In this document: positions 7,200 to 16,081 of the stretch, one piece after another | How the letters are laid out: each line of letters opens with the position of its first letter | Position numbering within the stretch: the first letter of the stretch is position 1 | NCBI GenBank assembly: GCA_038231295.1 | Contig: JBBRLP010000061.1 | Coordinates: 1 to 30,615, forward strand | DNA from: JANXLO01 sp038231295 | Lineage (GTDB): Bacteria > Armatimonadota > Chthonomonadetes > Chthonomonadales > Chthonomonadaceae | DNA: 30,615 nucleotides | Direction of reading: 5' to 3' | Translations under genes and position numbers: made by a program | The notes under the pieces: model-generated | What the model was told of the DNA's origin: nothing | Databases searched by the model: none | Seen by the model: the letters and a program-made list of their open reading frames with translations, nothing else

Positions 7200-8842
7200 A
7201 ACTTCTGGCTCTGTTCTGCGTTCTGCTTTCGCTTGGCCTGCTGACCGGCTGCACCGGCAAGCCGACGCAGCCTCCTGCACCTTTAGTCATTCCCATGACG
7301 CCTACGCCTCCCCCCGCAGCGACTTCGCTGATTCGATTTGAGGAGGTGGCGCAGAAGGCCGGGATTGATTTCACGCTCGGGCATAACGGGCGGTCTCCGC
7401 TGACAATTCTGGAGACTTCCGGCGGCGGCTGTGCGTATCTGGACTATGACCTCGACGGCTGGCCGGACATCCTGCTGGTGGGGCCGCATCGTCTCGCGCT
7501 GTATCACAACGAACGCAATGGCTCCTTTCGGGACGTGACGGCGCAGAGCGGGCTGGCGACGGATCGCTACTGGATGGGCTGCACGGTGGGGGATGCGGAC
7601 GGAGACGGCAGACCCGACATCTTCCTGACCGGGTCCGGCTGTTTCGCCCTCTATCGAAACCTCGGCAGCGGCAAGTTTCAGGACGTGACAAAGCAGAGCG
7701 GCATTGGTGGGTTGGAGTGGAGTATGAGCGCAGCCTTCGCCGACTTCACCGGCTCCGGGCGGCTCGATCTGTTCGTCTCGCAGTATGTGCATTTCGATGC
7801 GAAATCGAATCAGATCTGCGAAGTAGGGCGCACCCGCTCGGCGTGTGGCCCGGAAGTCTATAACGCCCTGTCCGGCAAACTGTTCCGCAATATGGGCGGC
7901 GGCAAGTTTCAGGCGACGGCGTGGAAAGACACGGGCAAGACCTGGGGAGTATTGGCCTCAAACCTGCTCGGCACGGGCCGTCCTGATCTCTACGAAGCGA
8001 ACGATATGATGCCGGGCGATATGTGGACGCGGCAGGGCCGGGGCTGGAAGAACGTAGGCGCGGACAACGGCACGGCGACAGACGGGCAGGGGCATCTCCA
8101 GGGCGGGATGGGCGTTGACTCCGGCGACTACACCAACGAAGGCCGCCTCAGCCTCGTGGTCACGACCTATTTCGCGCAGCCGATCAGCCTCTACCACAAC
8201 GACGGCAACGGTCTTTTCACGGTCACGAGCGGTCCGTCCAAACTGGGGCCGCCGACGACGCCCTATGTCAAGTTCGGTGTCGGTTTTGCGGACCTGGACA
8301 ACGACGGCTGGCTCGACCTGATGCTCGCGAACGGCCATGTGCGCGACAATGTCCACGATTTCGACTCGGCGCAGTCCTATGCCCAGCCGGTTCAGGTCTT
8401 CCACAACGAACACGGCGTCTTCTCCGATGGCTCCGCCGTCTCCGGCATTGCCAGCCTGCGGGCCGTCGGGCGCGGCCTCGCCTTCGCCGACTACGACCAT
8501 GATGGGCGCGTAGATGCGCTGGTATGCAATCTCGAAGGCAAAGCGTTGCTGTTGCACAACATCACCCCCACGCAGAACCACTGGCTGGACGTGCGCCTGA
8601 GCGGACGTGGAGGAAATCGTTTCGGTCTCGGCGCTCAGGTGACGGCGAAGGCAGGCAGTCTCTCCCTCCTGCGCGAAATCCGCACCAGTGGCAGCGTCCT
8701 CTCCGCCTCCGACCCTGTCGCCCATTTCGGCCTCGGCTCCTCCTCCGGCCCCGTCGAACTCACCGTCCGCTGGCCAGACGGCAAAGTCCAGCACACTGTC
8801 GCCCGCAAAGTGGATACAACCCTCACCCTCTCTGCTCCCTAA
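7196..8842 (+). CDS. CRTAC1-type FG-GAP/VCBS repeat lipoprotein with ASPIC/UnbV domain (second paralogue)
   Basis: A 548-residue lipoprotein. The signal peptide ends in LLTGC (lipid Cys19), followed by a Pro-rich linker. The start of the mature region (FEEVAQKAGIDFTLGHNGRSPLTILE) aligns closely with the 1845 protein. FG-GAP/VCBS Ca-loop motifs include DYDLDGWPDI, DADGDGRPDI, DLDNDGWLDL and DYDHDGRVDA; two central units are degenerate (FTGSGRLDL, LLGTGRPDL). The Cys pair ending in ACGPEVY is conserved. The ASPIC/UnbV domain occupies about the last 75 residues. It is the last gene of the operon and overlaps the TPR gene before it by 4 bp. The next gene is convergent, 34 bp away, with no obvious terminator between them. 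Confidence 0.9.
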   Translation: MKLLALFCVLLSLGLLTGCTGKPTQPPAPLVIPMTPTPPPAATSLIRFEEVAQKAGIDFTLGHNGRSPLTILETSGGGCAYLDYDLDGWPDILLVGPHRLALYHNERNGSFRDVTAQSGLATDRYWMGCTVGDADGDGRPDIFLTGSGCFALYRNLGSGKFQDVTKQSGIGGLEWSMSAAFADFTGSGRLDLFVSQYVHFDAKSNQICEVGRTRSACGPEVYNALSGKLFRNMGGGKFQATAWKDTGKTWGVLASNLLGTGRPDLYEANDMMPGDMWTRQGRGWKNVGADNGTATDGQGHLQGGMGVDSGDYTNEGRLSLVVTTYFAQPISLYHNDGNGLFTVTSGPSKLGPPTTPYVKFGVGFADLDNDGWLDLMLANGHVRDNVHDFDSAQSYAQPVQVFHNEHGVFSDGSAVSGIASLRAVGRGLAFADYDHDGRVDALVCNLEGKALLLHNITPTQNHWLDVRLSGRGGNRFGLGAQVTAKAGSLSLLREIRTSGSVLSASDPVAHFGLGSSSGPVELTVRWPDGKVQHTVARKVDTTLTLSAP

Positions 8843-8876
8843 CCGCTCGAGCATGGAATGGCTGATTCCCCGCAAT

Positions 8877-9530
8877 CTATTCCAGGACGATCTTGATTTT
8901 CGTGCCGTTCGGCAAGTCTCGGATTTGACGGGCAATCTCCCCGCGAAATCGCATTCCTTCCGCCGCATCTATAGCAAAGAGATTCTCCAACGCGAAGCTT
9001 CCTCCCAGGATAAAGAGCCTCTTCGGATTCATCCGACTTTTTGCGGGCAGTTCTCCGTGAGTACGTCTCCATTGCTGAGAGAGGGGCCAACCAGTCTCGA
9101 TTCTGGCATTCTCCACAATCTGTCTGGCCCAATCCTCGAAGTTGTCTGCAAACCGTGTTGCCTCTCCTGTTTCGGGATCGAATTTACAGATATGGTCTTC
9201 TCGTAAGGCCCACTGACAGCCAAAAGCATCCTCTGCGAAACAGAGCAGGCGCTGCACTTCTTCAGGAAATTCCTTCTTCCACAATCGTTCACTGTTCCAC
9301 TCGATCAGATCATATCCTGGCTGGGTTCCTGTGGATGCAGTTGCAGGAAAGATGTGAAGCGCTTTTTCAAAAGCAAAGAAGCCATTGCGCTCATTCAGCA
9401 AGGTGATCAGTTCAGCAAGCAGGGCAAAAGACCTCTGCCATAACGACGATGGTAGGTGTGGAGCGCTTCTGGTAAGCGCTGGCTCGGCATAAGTCAGCAG
9501 TCTGTCTATCGCGGAAATCGTGTGTGTCAT
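8877..9530 (-). CDS. SUKH superfamily (SMI1/KNR4-like) protein
   Basis: A 217-residue soluble protein. The central part (LLCFAEDAFGCQWALREDHI, then FDPETGEATRFADNFEDW) has the conserved pattern of SMI1/KNR4 domains. The C-terminal segment (LFILGGSFALENLFAIDA, then EGMRFRGEIARQIRDLPNG) is also typical of bacterial SUKH members. SUKH proteins often act as immunity proteins against polymorphic or contact-dependent toxins, but no toxin is visible next door, so that role is only a possibility. The ATG overlaps the stop of the upstream gene (ATGA, 9527-9530), so the two are coupled. The region looks less GC-rich than the flanking genes, compatible with acquisition. Confidence 0.7.
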   Translation of the reverse strand: MTHTISAIDRLLTYAEPALTRSAPHLPSSLWQRSFALLAELITLLNERNGFFAFEKALHIFPATASTGTQPGYDLIEWNSERLWKKEFPEEVQRLLCFAEDAFGCQWALREDHICKFDPETGEATRFADNFEDWARQIVENARIETGWPLSQQWRRTHGELPAKSRMNPKRLFILGGSFALENLFAIDAAEGMRFRGEIARQIRDLPNGTKIKIVLE

Positions 9531-9955
9531 TGATGGCTCGTAGTTCGAGGTTCTTCCTCGCTTGTCGTCTTGATTCTCCGTCCGAATGAGTATAAGTTGC
9601 TTTCCAGGGAAGAATCATTCGTTAAAACAGCAAGCACCGCAGCGTGACCGTTCGTCGTCCAGAAACACAGGGACGGGCTGATCTTCAATGCGGTCGTGCT
9701 GACAATACCGATAATCGGCAGCGTACCTGCATGATCATTTTTCAAATAGAGTTCGTAGATTAGCCGTGTGAGCAGGGCCGCATCATCACCCGTCTCGATG
9801 ACAAGCATCGCGTCGGTGAGATCAATATCCGATAGTGATTGGGTCGTATCGGTCACGACGACGTCGAAGCCCAGGGAGCGGAAAAGCGTCTCGGCTTTGC
9901 CGCGTAGTCTTGTATCCGTAAAGGCAAGATGCACTCTCAGTACGGGTACTTTCAA
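9527..9955 (-). CDS. Unrecognised 142-residue protein, coupled to the SUKH gene
   Basis: I do not recognise this family. The N-terminal half (LRVHLAFTDTRLRGKAETLFRSLGFDVVV, here described rather than spelled further) has the beta-alpha-beta spacing of a CheY-like fold. It lacks the paired acidic residues, and no phosphorylatable Asp in the right context or Lys near the end is evident. The C-terminus is polar and probably disordered. The start is TTG 9955 with GGGAG at six bases spacing; the stop overlaps the next gene by 4 bp. It has no signal peptide or membrane segment. Together with the SUKH protein it forms a two-gene unit; 9956-10247 upstream contains no other gene. Confidence 0.65.
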   Translation of the reverse strand: MKVPVLRVHLAFTDTRLRGKAETLFRSLGFDVVVTDTTQSLSDIDLTDAMLVIETGDDAALLTRLIYELYLKNDHAGTLPIIGIVSTTALKISPSLCFWTTNGHAAVLAVLTNDSSLESNLYSFGRRIKTTSEEEPRTTSHQ

Positions 9956-10187
9956 GAGACACTCCCTGACTGGCCTGGTGTGATCCGGAATTCATGCCGA
10001 AGGTAATTCAAGCAGTCAGCCTGATTGGCATTCCCGCGCCTGGTTCGCGCTAACAAGGCATTCCCTCGCAAGCTCTGCGCGTCTATGGGGTATAGCGGAT
10101 GTCTATCTCAACTTCCCCACTTACGTAGATATGCTATACCATAATGTACGGCCAATTGCCGCGAATCAAGGAAAAATGAAAATGACT
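9956..10187. other. Intergenic region, no gene seen
   Basis: This AT-richer stretch lies between the unknown minus-strand gene and the terminator of the lipoprotein operon. It should hold the promoter of the 9955 gene (minus strand), but I could not find a convincing -35/-10 pair. The motif GCTATACC occurs twice (about 10095 on the minus strand and 10133 on the plus strand), which may be chance. Confidence 0.4.
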
Positions 10188-10221
10188 TTGCCCTCTCTCC
10201 CGGGGTCGGGAGAGAGGGCAA
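10188..10221 (-). terminator. Terminator of the exported-protein operon
   Basis: A perfect 14-bp inverted repeat (10188-10201 with 10208-10221, GCCCTCTCTCCC/GGGAGAGAGGGC plus flanking TT/AA) encloses a 6-nt loop. It lies 27 bp beyond the stop of the minus-strand lipoprotein gene. On the minus strand it is followed by AAAGTCATTTTCATTTTT, a broken U-tract, consistent with intrinsic termination. Confidence 0.8.
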
Positions 10222-10247
10222 GATGTTGAATCCGGACGTAGGCCGGG

Positions 10248-11162
10248 CTAGGGCAGGTTGAGGGTGGGGGCGGTGACGGGAACGTCGAGACGGGAGAGCG
10301 TGACATTGACGGTCGGGGGCGTAGCGCCGGAAATCGCCGCCAGGGTGTACGTTCCCGGCACGACCCAGAACGAGTAGGTTCCCGTGCTGTCCGTGATCGT
10401 GTTGCCAAGCCCGGTGCCGCCGGTCGAGATGCTGACCGAGATGCCCGCCGCCGGAGCGCCATGCGCCATCACAACGCCTTTAATGGTGAAGGGCGCGGCA
10501 GGCACGGAGCCGGTCGGCTGCGCGATGAGCAGGTCGCCGATGTCGTTCGCCCCTGCGACAAGCGCGAAGCGGATGGTGTCGGCGGTGATGGGTTTGTCCT
10601 CGAAACCCGCCGCTGTCACCTTGCCGAGGAAGCCCGCCGTCGCGCCGAGGCCGACCGGCAGGTTCGTCAGGGTGAACTTGCCGTCCGTTCCGGTCGTGGC
10701 GGTTGCGTTGGCGATGGTCACTTTCGCGCCGCCGACAGGCTGCGTTGCGCCGCTGACCGTCGCGACGACCCGCCCGGTGACGGTCGCCGTATAGCCCACA
10801 TTGGAGAGATAGATCGTCCCCAGATTGTTGATCGTACTTGCGGAGAGGGAGAGCGCGAGCGTCAGCGCCTGCTCGCCGGTCGCCGTGACGGAGCCGGACG
10901 TGGCGTTAGAAGGGACGTTCGTCAGAGTGAACTTGCCCTCGGTATCGGTCGTGGTCGTTTTGCCGCCAATCGTGACCGTCGCGCCGGTTGCCGAAGGCAG
11001 TCCCGACTCCACGCTCAGGACGGTGCCGGTGACGGTCGTGGGCGTGGAACCTCCTCCTCCGCCCCCGCCACCCCCTCCGCCCCCGCAGCCGGTCAGGGCC
11101 ACCGCCAGAGCGCAGAAAACTCCCAGCGTCACCCACAGTTTATGAAATGCGTTGTATCGCAT
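10248..11162 (-). CDS. Lipoprotein with carboxypeptidase-regulatory-like repeats
   Basis: A 304-residue protein. The signal peptide ends in ALTGC (lipid Cys26), followed at once by twelve consecutive glycines as a flexible tether. The mature part holds about three carboxypeptidase-regulatory-like or invasin-like beta-sandwich units, each beginning with a V-x-G-x-V strand and containing a T-D-x-x-G-K/T-F/Y-T/S motif (TTDTEGKFTLTNV, TGTDGKFTLTNL, DSTGTYSFWV). This is a surface-exposed structural protein with no enzyme motif. ATG 11162 is set by AAGGAG seven bases upstream; a longer frame to 11300 lies inside the preceding gene. It is the last gene of a three-gene minus operon, 14 bp after the 1069-residue protein and followed by a strong terminator. 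Confidence 0.8.
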   Translation of the reverse strand: MRYNAFHKLWVTLGVFCALAVALTGCGGGGGGGGGGGGSTPTTVTGTVLSVESGLPSATGATVTIGGKTTTTDTEGKFTLTNVPSNATSGSVTATGEQALTLALSLSASTINNLGTIYLSNVGYTATVTGRVVATVSGATQPVGGAKVTIANATATTGTDGKFTLTNLPVGLGATAGFLGKVTAAGFEDKPITADTIRFALVAGANDIGDLLIAQPTGSVPAAPFTIKGVVMAHGAPAAGISVSISTGGTGLGNTITDSTGTYSFWVVPGTYTLAAISGATPPTVNVTLSRLDVPVTAPTLNLP

Positions 11163-11176
11163 GAGAAACTCCTTCT

Positions 11177-14100
11177 TTAGCGTGTGATAATGACCGGCAG
11201 AATCGAGCGGGTGCGTTCGCCCTCGGCGGTCTTCGCCGTCACTTCCAGCGTATAGGCCCCGCCCGGCAGACCACGTCCCTGATCGTCTTTCAAGTCCCAC
11301 ACCAGTTGGTTCACGCCCGCCTGCGCGGCGCGGCCCGAAGCGGCCAGATGGCGCACAATGCTGCCGCCCAGCCGAATCTCCACCGTCGTCTGCGCGTCCG
11401 CCGACAACTCATAGTGAATGACGGCGTTGGTCGCGGCGCGACCGGGAATAGAGACCGGCCGATCCACCGACACATTCCGCAGGAAGAGATGACTCGCCGA
11501 GCGCGGCTCCGCGACGATCTGGAAGCGGCGCGAGGTCTCGTTCTGCGCGGGCGTGAAGGCGTAACTCGCCGCGCTGTTCATCTGGATACGCGAGCCGCTT
11601 GTCTTGTCAACGAGGGTCAGGCGCGTTCCCTTCGGCACACGGGCCGTATCGCTCCAGGTGAGCGTGTAGGTCTGCTGCGTCTGCGGAACACTCACGACGA
11701 CATCCCATTCGGAGTGCGTCCCGAGATGCCGCACGTCGGAAAGGAAATCGCCGCCTGTGCCGCTGCCGGTGTCCCATGCCGTATGCGGGAAGCGCACTCC
11801 CAGAGTCGCCGCACGGCTGAAAGGCGGCGGGCTGGCAACGTCGAGCGCAGGCACGAAGGTCTCCGCGCCTTTGGCGGACTGTCCGAAGATCGCGCCGGAC
11901 AGGTTGCCGTCGCCGTCCCGCAGCAGGAGCGGTACACGCCAGCCGTCTTTCGCCGCAGCGGAACTGCTGGCTCGCGACAGGCTGAGCGCATGGGCGGAGC
12001 AATTGTTCGGGTTGCTGTAGATGAGCGTCACGCCCTCCGTCACCGCCACCCGAATCCAGTAGGCTTTCCAGGGTTCCAGCGTGTTCTTCGGGACGGTCAG
12101 GTCGGATGAGGTCAGAATGTCCACATAGCCGCTCACCGGGGAGAAACCGACGACTCCCGCCGCGACCCAGCCGTTCGTGACGGCTTCGGTGAGCGTAACC
12201 GCATCCCCGCCCAGATAGGAGACCGAGAGGTCCTGGGAAGCGGCGTTCAGGTTGGTATTGTAGGGCGTTGCGATCTGGTTCCAGCCGAACAGCAGTGGCA
12301 CGGAGATGTCTTTCTCGACATCCGTGCGCTGACCGGAGACCGTCACGCTCTGGTTGCCGCTGAAGCTGCTCCAGAGGCCGTAGCCGGGCTGATAGGTCGG
12401 CAGGGAGGGATAGCGCTGATACTTGTCCGCCCCGGCAATGTCCTGGCGATACTGTGCGAGCAGGAGGGTTGTGGGACTCACGCCCAGCGCTTTCGCCATA
12501 TCGCCGCTCAGAGGCTTGATGGGCAGCGATATCATCTGCGGTCCCGCCTGAAAGACGTGGGAGAGGGTGTCGGTCGGGCCGGGCGCGACGAACTTGAAGA
12601 TCGGCGCGGAGACTCCCTGACGGTGCAGGACGTTGCGCTGATAGGTGAGCGACGAGCCGCCGGTCGGGGTGAAGGCGAACATATCCCGGCTGAAAGCGTT
12701 GGTCGGGCCGCCCTGTCCGCCGAACTCTCCCTGAGTCACAGGGACTGTCAGCGTCGCGCCGCTGTCGAACTGGATGCTCAGGCTGCCGCTATCCGCGCCG
12801 ACAAATACGCCGGAGAAGTCATTGGGGGAGGCGCTGGTTCCGGTCTGCCCGGCAGGGAAATAGACGCGGGCATACTCCCGGTTGATCGGGAAGTCCATCG
12901 CGACCCGCATCTGGTCTTTCGGGTTGCCGCCGATATTGGTGAAGAAGGGCGCGACGGAGCCGAAGCCACTGGTGACGGGAATAGCGTCGGAGGCAAAACC
13001 GAGGAACAGACGGTTCTGGAAATTGAAATCCCAGTAGATCGGGTTCACGGTTCCGCTCAGGTCGGTCTCATCCCCGAGACCGGACGGGGTCAGCGCGGTG
13101 TTGTAGTAGATGAGGAAGGCCGCTGCACCGCTGTCATCGCCCTGCGTGTTGGAGGGGAAGGTCGGCTGCACATCCACGTAGAGTTTCGGGCCGGGCGTCA
13201 CGCTGGTATCCAGCACGAACTGCTGCTCATACCACTGATCGAAGGGCTGCGCCTCGACCACAGGGAGAACGCTACGCACGATGGTACGCAGGGCGTTGAT
13301 GTCGTTGGCTGTCGAGACATTCGCGGAGTCGGCATCGAAGTAGGCGGCGTTAAACTGACTGAAGAAGTTATGGTTCTCAATGTAGCATTTCAGCCAGGCC
13401 GTCGAAGACATCTGGAGGCGAGGAATCAGCATCCCGGAGAGCGTAGTCGGGCTGAACGCCTGATTGCTTTGGGTCGGTGGGGTGAACGTGTTGTTGCCAA
13501 GCGGCGGCTGATTGAGCAGATCGTAGTAGGGCGTATAGTAGAAGCCATTGGCCGGGTCGAGCGGAGTGCCGTCGGGGGCATTCACGAGGTCCTTCGCGGC
13601 GACGACGGTGGCGGCGCGGGCCATGCCCTGCTCCCAGGCGTCGTAGCCGATCCGGAAGGGGCCATGAAACGCCTGCGCCATAGACTGTGCCATCGCGAGG
13701 AATTCGGTCTGTGAGTCGGAGAAGGAGGGGAACAGAATCTCCACATTGAAGCCGTTCACCACGACCAGAGCGCCGATGACCTCATCGCCTTTGCCCAGGC
13801 GCGGGTCGGAGTTCAGCACCGTGACCGTCGCGTTGCTGCCGTCGGCGTTGCGCCAGAGCGGCGGGCCGAGCAGGGCTTTCAGTTCCGGCTTGAGAACGTT
13901 GTTTGCCAGATTGTTGAGGGCGCTCGCCTTCGCGACTGTCCAGGCGCCGTCGCCGCTGACCGGAAAGTTGAACGTGATGTCGTTGGCCGCAGGCGGGCCA
14001 CCGGCGCGGGTGTGGCGCACCGGGGGCAGTGCGAGCCGGCCGTTATGCCGAACAATGGCGGCCTGCGTGAAGTCGAACTGCTGGCCGGGGCGGATAAGAT

Positions 14101-14386
14101 GCTGTCGGCGCAGGGCGGCGATCTGCTGTTTGATGGCCGGACTCTGCGCGGCCAGAACAGCCTGATACTGCTTCAGGGCTGCCTGACGCACGGCGGCGGC
14201 ATTGTTCGGGTCCGCAACATCCACGATGAGCGCAGACTGCGGGCCGTTGGCGACCGTGCGAAACTTCTGATTGGTAAGATTGTGGTAAGTTTGCGCCCGC
14301 AGCGGGGGCGCAAACCACGACCCAAGCAGCGCGAGACTGAGCAGCGCGGCCAGGCGAATTGCAGGGCGAGTGTCCACAGATTTCAA
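11177..14386 (-). CDS. Large secreted protein with C-terminal FlgD/Ig-like domain
   Basis: A 1069-residue protein. A cleavable signal peptide spans about residues 1-32 (hydrophobic core LAALLSLALLGSW, ending LRAQ). I do not recognise the main body (about 35-640). One segment (about 225-260, MAQAFHGPFRIGYDAWEQG) is reminiscent of an exopeptidase-like helix, but there is no HExxH zinc motif, so no activity is assigned. About residues 640-800 (PGYGLW, FGWNQIATPY) resemble the beta domains of secreted proteins. The last about 75 residues (VEIRLGGSIVRHL ... LVWDLKDDQGRGLPGGAYTL) are a FlgD-type Ig-like domain, as found at the C-termini of exported surface proteins. TTG 14386 follows GGAGG at nine bases. 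It sits between two lipoprotein genes on the same strand. Confidence 0.75.
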   Translation of the reverse strand: MKSVDTRPAIRLAALLSLALLGSWFAPPLRAQTYHNLTNQKFRTVANGPQSALIVDVADPNNAAAVRQAALKQYQAVLAAQSPAIKQQIAALRRQHLIRPGQQFDFTQAAIVRHNGRLALPPVRHTRAGGPPAANDITFNFPVSGDGAWTVAKASALNNLANNVLKPELKALLGPPLWRNADGSNATVTVLNSDPRLGKGDEVIGALVVVNGFNVEILFPSFSDSQTEFLAMAQSMAQAFHGPFRIGYDAWEQGMARAATVVAAKDLVNAPDGTPLDPANGFYYTPYYDLLNQPPLGNNTFTPPTQSNQAFSPTTLSGMLIPRLQMSSTAWLKCYIENHNFFSQFNAAYFDADSANVSTANDINALRTIVRSVLPVVEAQPFDQWYEQQFVLDTSVTPGPKLYVDVQPTFPSNTQGDDSGAAAFLIYYNTALTPSGLGDETDLSGTVNPIYWDFNFQNRLFLGFASDAIPVTSGFGSVAPFFTNIGGNPKDQMRVAMDFPINREYARVYFPAGQTGTSASPNDFSGVFVGADSGSLSIQFDSGATLTVPVTQGEFGGQGGPTNAFSRDMFAFTPTGGSSLTYQRNVLHRQGVSAPIFKFVAPGPTDTLSHVFQAGPQMISLPIKPLSGDMAKALGVSPTTLLLAQYRQDIAGADKYQRYPSLPTYQPGYGLWSSFSGNQSVTVSGQRTDVEKDISVPLLFGWNQIATPYNTNLNAASQDLSVSYLGGDAVTLTEAVTNGWVAAGVVGFSPVSGYVDILTSSDLTVPKNTLEPWKAYWIRVAVTEGVTLIYSNPNNCSAHALSLSRASSSAAAKDGWRVPLLLRDGDGNLSGAIFGQSAKGAETFVPALDVASPPPFSRAATLGVRFPHTAWDTGSGTGGDFLSDVRHLGTHSEWDVVVSVPQTQQTYTLTWSDTARVPKGTRLTLVDKTSGSRIQMNSAASYAFTPAQNETSRRFQIVAEPRSASHLFLRNVSVDRPVSIPGRAATNAVIHYELSADAQTTVEIRLGGSIVRHLAASGRAAQAGVNQLVWDLKDDQGRGLPGGAYTLEVTAKTAEGERTRSILPVIITR

Positions 14387-14539
14387 GCGGGAGTCCCTCC
14401 AGGAGATAGCGATGCAGGGCGGTCTGGCCCTGTAGCATGACGGGGGTTGGATGTTGCGAATGTCTTCTGCCGTCTGGGTGAGGGGACGACGGCAGAAGAC
14501 CTGTTACGAGATACGCGCCTGCGGGGAAGGGCGTTCCCC

Positions 14540-16081
14540 TTAGGGCGCGACGAACGTCTGGAGCGGGCTGATGGTGAAAGCCGAAGCCACATCGTCCTGT
14601 CCCAAAACGGCCCAGTAGTAGGTGTGGCCGGAGATCAGCGCAGGCCCGGCGTAGACCGCCGAGGTCGTGGAGAAGTCCGCGCTCCACAGGGGCGCGACGC
14701 CGTTGGGATCGGTGTCGTTCTGCAGGGTGGGGAACTGATCGTAGACCAGCACTTTGTACAGGTTGGCCCGGTTGACCCCATTCCAGCGGAAGGCAGGCGG
14801 GGCGGCGGAGACGCTGACGCTCGACGGGGAGACCAGAGACAGCGGGCCAAGCGGCTCGACGGTGACCGGAGGCTGAATGGGCGCACTCTCACCGCCGCTG
14901 CCGGTCGGGAAGTTGATGGTGTCCAGGCGAGCGATGCTGTAGTAGTAGAAGTGATCCGGGGTCAGCAGCGGATCGTTGTCGGCGAAGCGGTCCGCCTGCG
15001 GGTCCCGCACCGTCGCGATGGAGGTGAAGTTGGCGGGACTGATGCTGGTCGCCCGCACCACGTCGTAGCCATACAGGTTATCCAACTGCACATAGTCCCA
15101 GAAGAGATCGGTCTCTATCAGACTGCCGGAGGGCGTATCGCGGGTCAGACTGCGATGCAGGGCGATCTTCTGACCGGGCGCGACGTGGTGGGCGAGCAGG
15201 CCGCGCTTTTTCAGCACAATCTGGCGGATCACATTCAGGAAGCCGCTGGAGTCTCCGGCGGCGCGGGTGGGAGAGAGCGGCGCGGTAATGGTCGTCGCGA
15301 AAAGTCCGGCGGGCGTCGGGACGGACGAGGAGCCGCTCGCATTGGACAGTTGCAGGGTGATCTGCGTGGAACTGGAAGAGAGAACCGTCACGTTGCTGAG
15401 GGTCTGATTGATGCGTCCGGCGAGAGAGGCGGTGACCGAGTAGTTGGTGGCGGGCGGAAGGCTGGGAATGGTAAAGCCGCCATCCGAGCGCGTGGTGGTA
15501 TTGAACGACGCCAGGTTGGTGAAGAACTCCGAAGCAGGCGACCCCGACGAAGTGACCGGGCCGAGGCTGGCGAAGACTCTCGCTCCCGGAACCCGATTGC
15601 CGCCGGAATCCAGGACGACGCCGATAATGGAGCCTTGCGTGTTGGTCGGAGAGAGGACGATCTGCACGTTGGAGGTAATCGCGTTGCTGGAAAGCACCTC
15701 CACCTGATTCTGCCCGCTCCATGCCTGCCCTTTGATGGTCGCCGTCGCCGTGACGACGCTGACGAGGGAGGTCTGACCGGCAGGAACCGTCACGTTCGGG
15801 ATGATGTAGGAGCCGTACTGCGTGGAAGCGGCTGCCTGCGAACCGAACCGAATAGCCGCGCCGAGAATCGGGGCGTTGTTGACATCGGTGACCGTACCGC
15901 TGATCTCACTGACGCTGCCGTTGGGCGGGATTATACCGGGGCCACCGGTGGGACCCTGACCGCCGCCGCAGCCTGCGAGAGCCGCGATGCCGAACAGGGA
16001 CAGTCCTGCCAGCACAGCGGAGACACGGTGCAAAAAAGGATGCTGTGCCGAGATGCACGGGACGATTGAGACTGGTGCTAT
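14540..16081 (-). CDS. Lipoprotein with carboxypeptidase-regulatory-like and Fn3-like regions; probable ATA start
   Basis: The signal peptide ends in LAGC, followed by GGGQGPTGGPG. About the first 250 mature residues contain two or three carboxypeptidase-regulatory-like units (ISGTVTDVNNAPILGA, IIGVVLDSGGNRVPGA, SDGGFTIPSLPPATNY). The C-terminal part (about 290-497 in TTG numbering), with HFYYYSIARLD and GHTYYWAVLGQD, looks fibronectin-III-like. It is a surface protein of unknown role. Start: the only conventional in-frame candidate is TTG 16033, which has no SD. An AGGAGGAGG stands eight bases before an in-frame ATA at 16079-16081, giving a 513-residue product with 16 extra N-terminal residues. 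I favour ATA for that reason, but TTG (497 residues) remains possible. A 153-bp gap with a short hairpin (14456-14502 region, CTTCTGCCGTC/GACGGCAGAAG) separates it from the next gene. Confidence 0.72.
   Translation of the reverse strand: MAPVSIVPCISAQHPFLHRVSAVLAGLSLFGIAALAGCGGGQGPTGGPGIIPPNGSVSEISGTVTDVNNAPILGAAIRFGSQAAASTQYGSYIIPNVTVPAGQTSLVSVVTATATIKGQAWSGQNQVEVLSSNAITSNVQIVLSPTNTQGSIIGVVLDSGGNRVPGARVFASLGPVTSSGSPASEFFTNLASFNTTTRSDGGFTIPSLPPATNYSVTASLAGRINQTLSNVTVLSSSSTQITLQLSNASGSSSVPTPAGLFATTITAPLSPTRAAGDSSGFLNVIRQIVLKKRGLLAHHVAPGQKIALHRSLTRDTPSGSLIETDLFWDYVQLDNLYGYDVVRATSISPANFTSIATVRDPQADRFADNDPLLTPDHFYYYSIARLDTINFPTGSGGESAPIQPPVTVEPLGPLSLVSPSSVSVSAAPPAFRWNGVNRANLYKVLVYDQFPTLQNDTDPNGVAPLWSADFSTTSAVYAGPALISGHTYYWAVLGQDDVASAFTISPLQTFVAP

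Noticed and set aside
11059..11092. Glycine-codon tract as a phase-variation repeat
   Set aside because: The codons vary (GGA, GGG, GGC), so it is not a simple slippage-prone repeat; it reads as a tether.
12557..13714. Plus-strand open frames opposite the large secreted protein (also 14447-16069)
   Set aside because: They are Arg/Gly-rich antisense shadows of exported proteins with good signal peptides and SDs on the minus strand.
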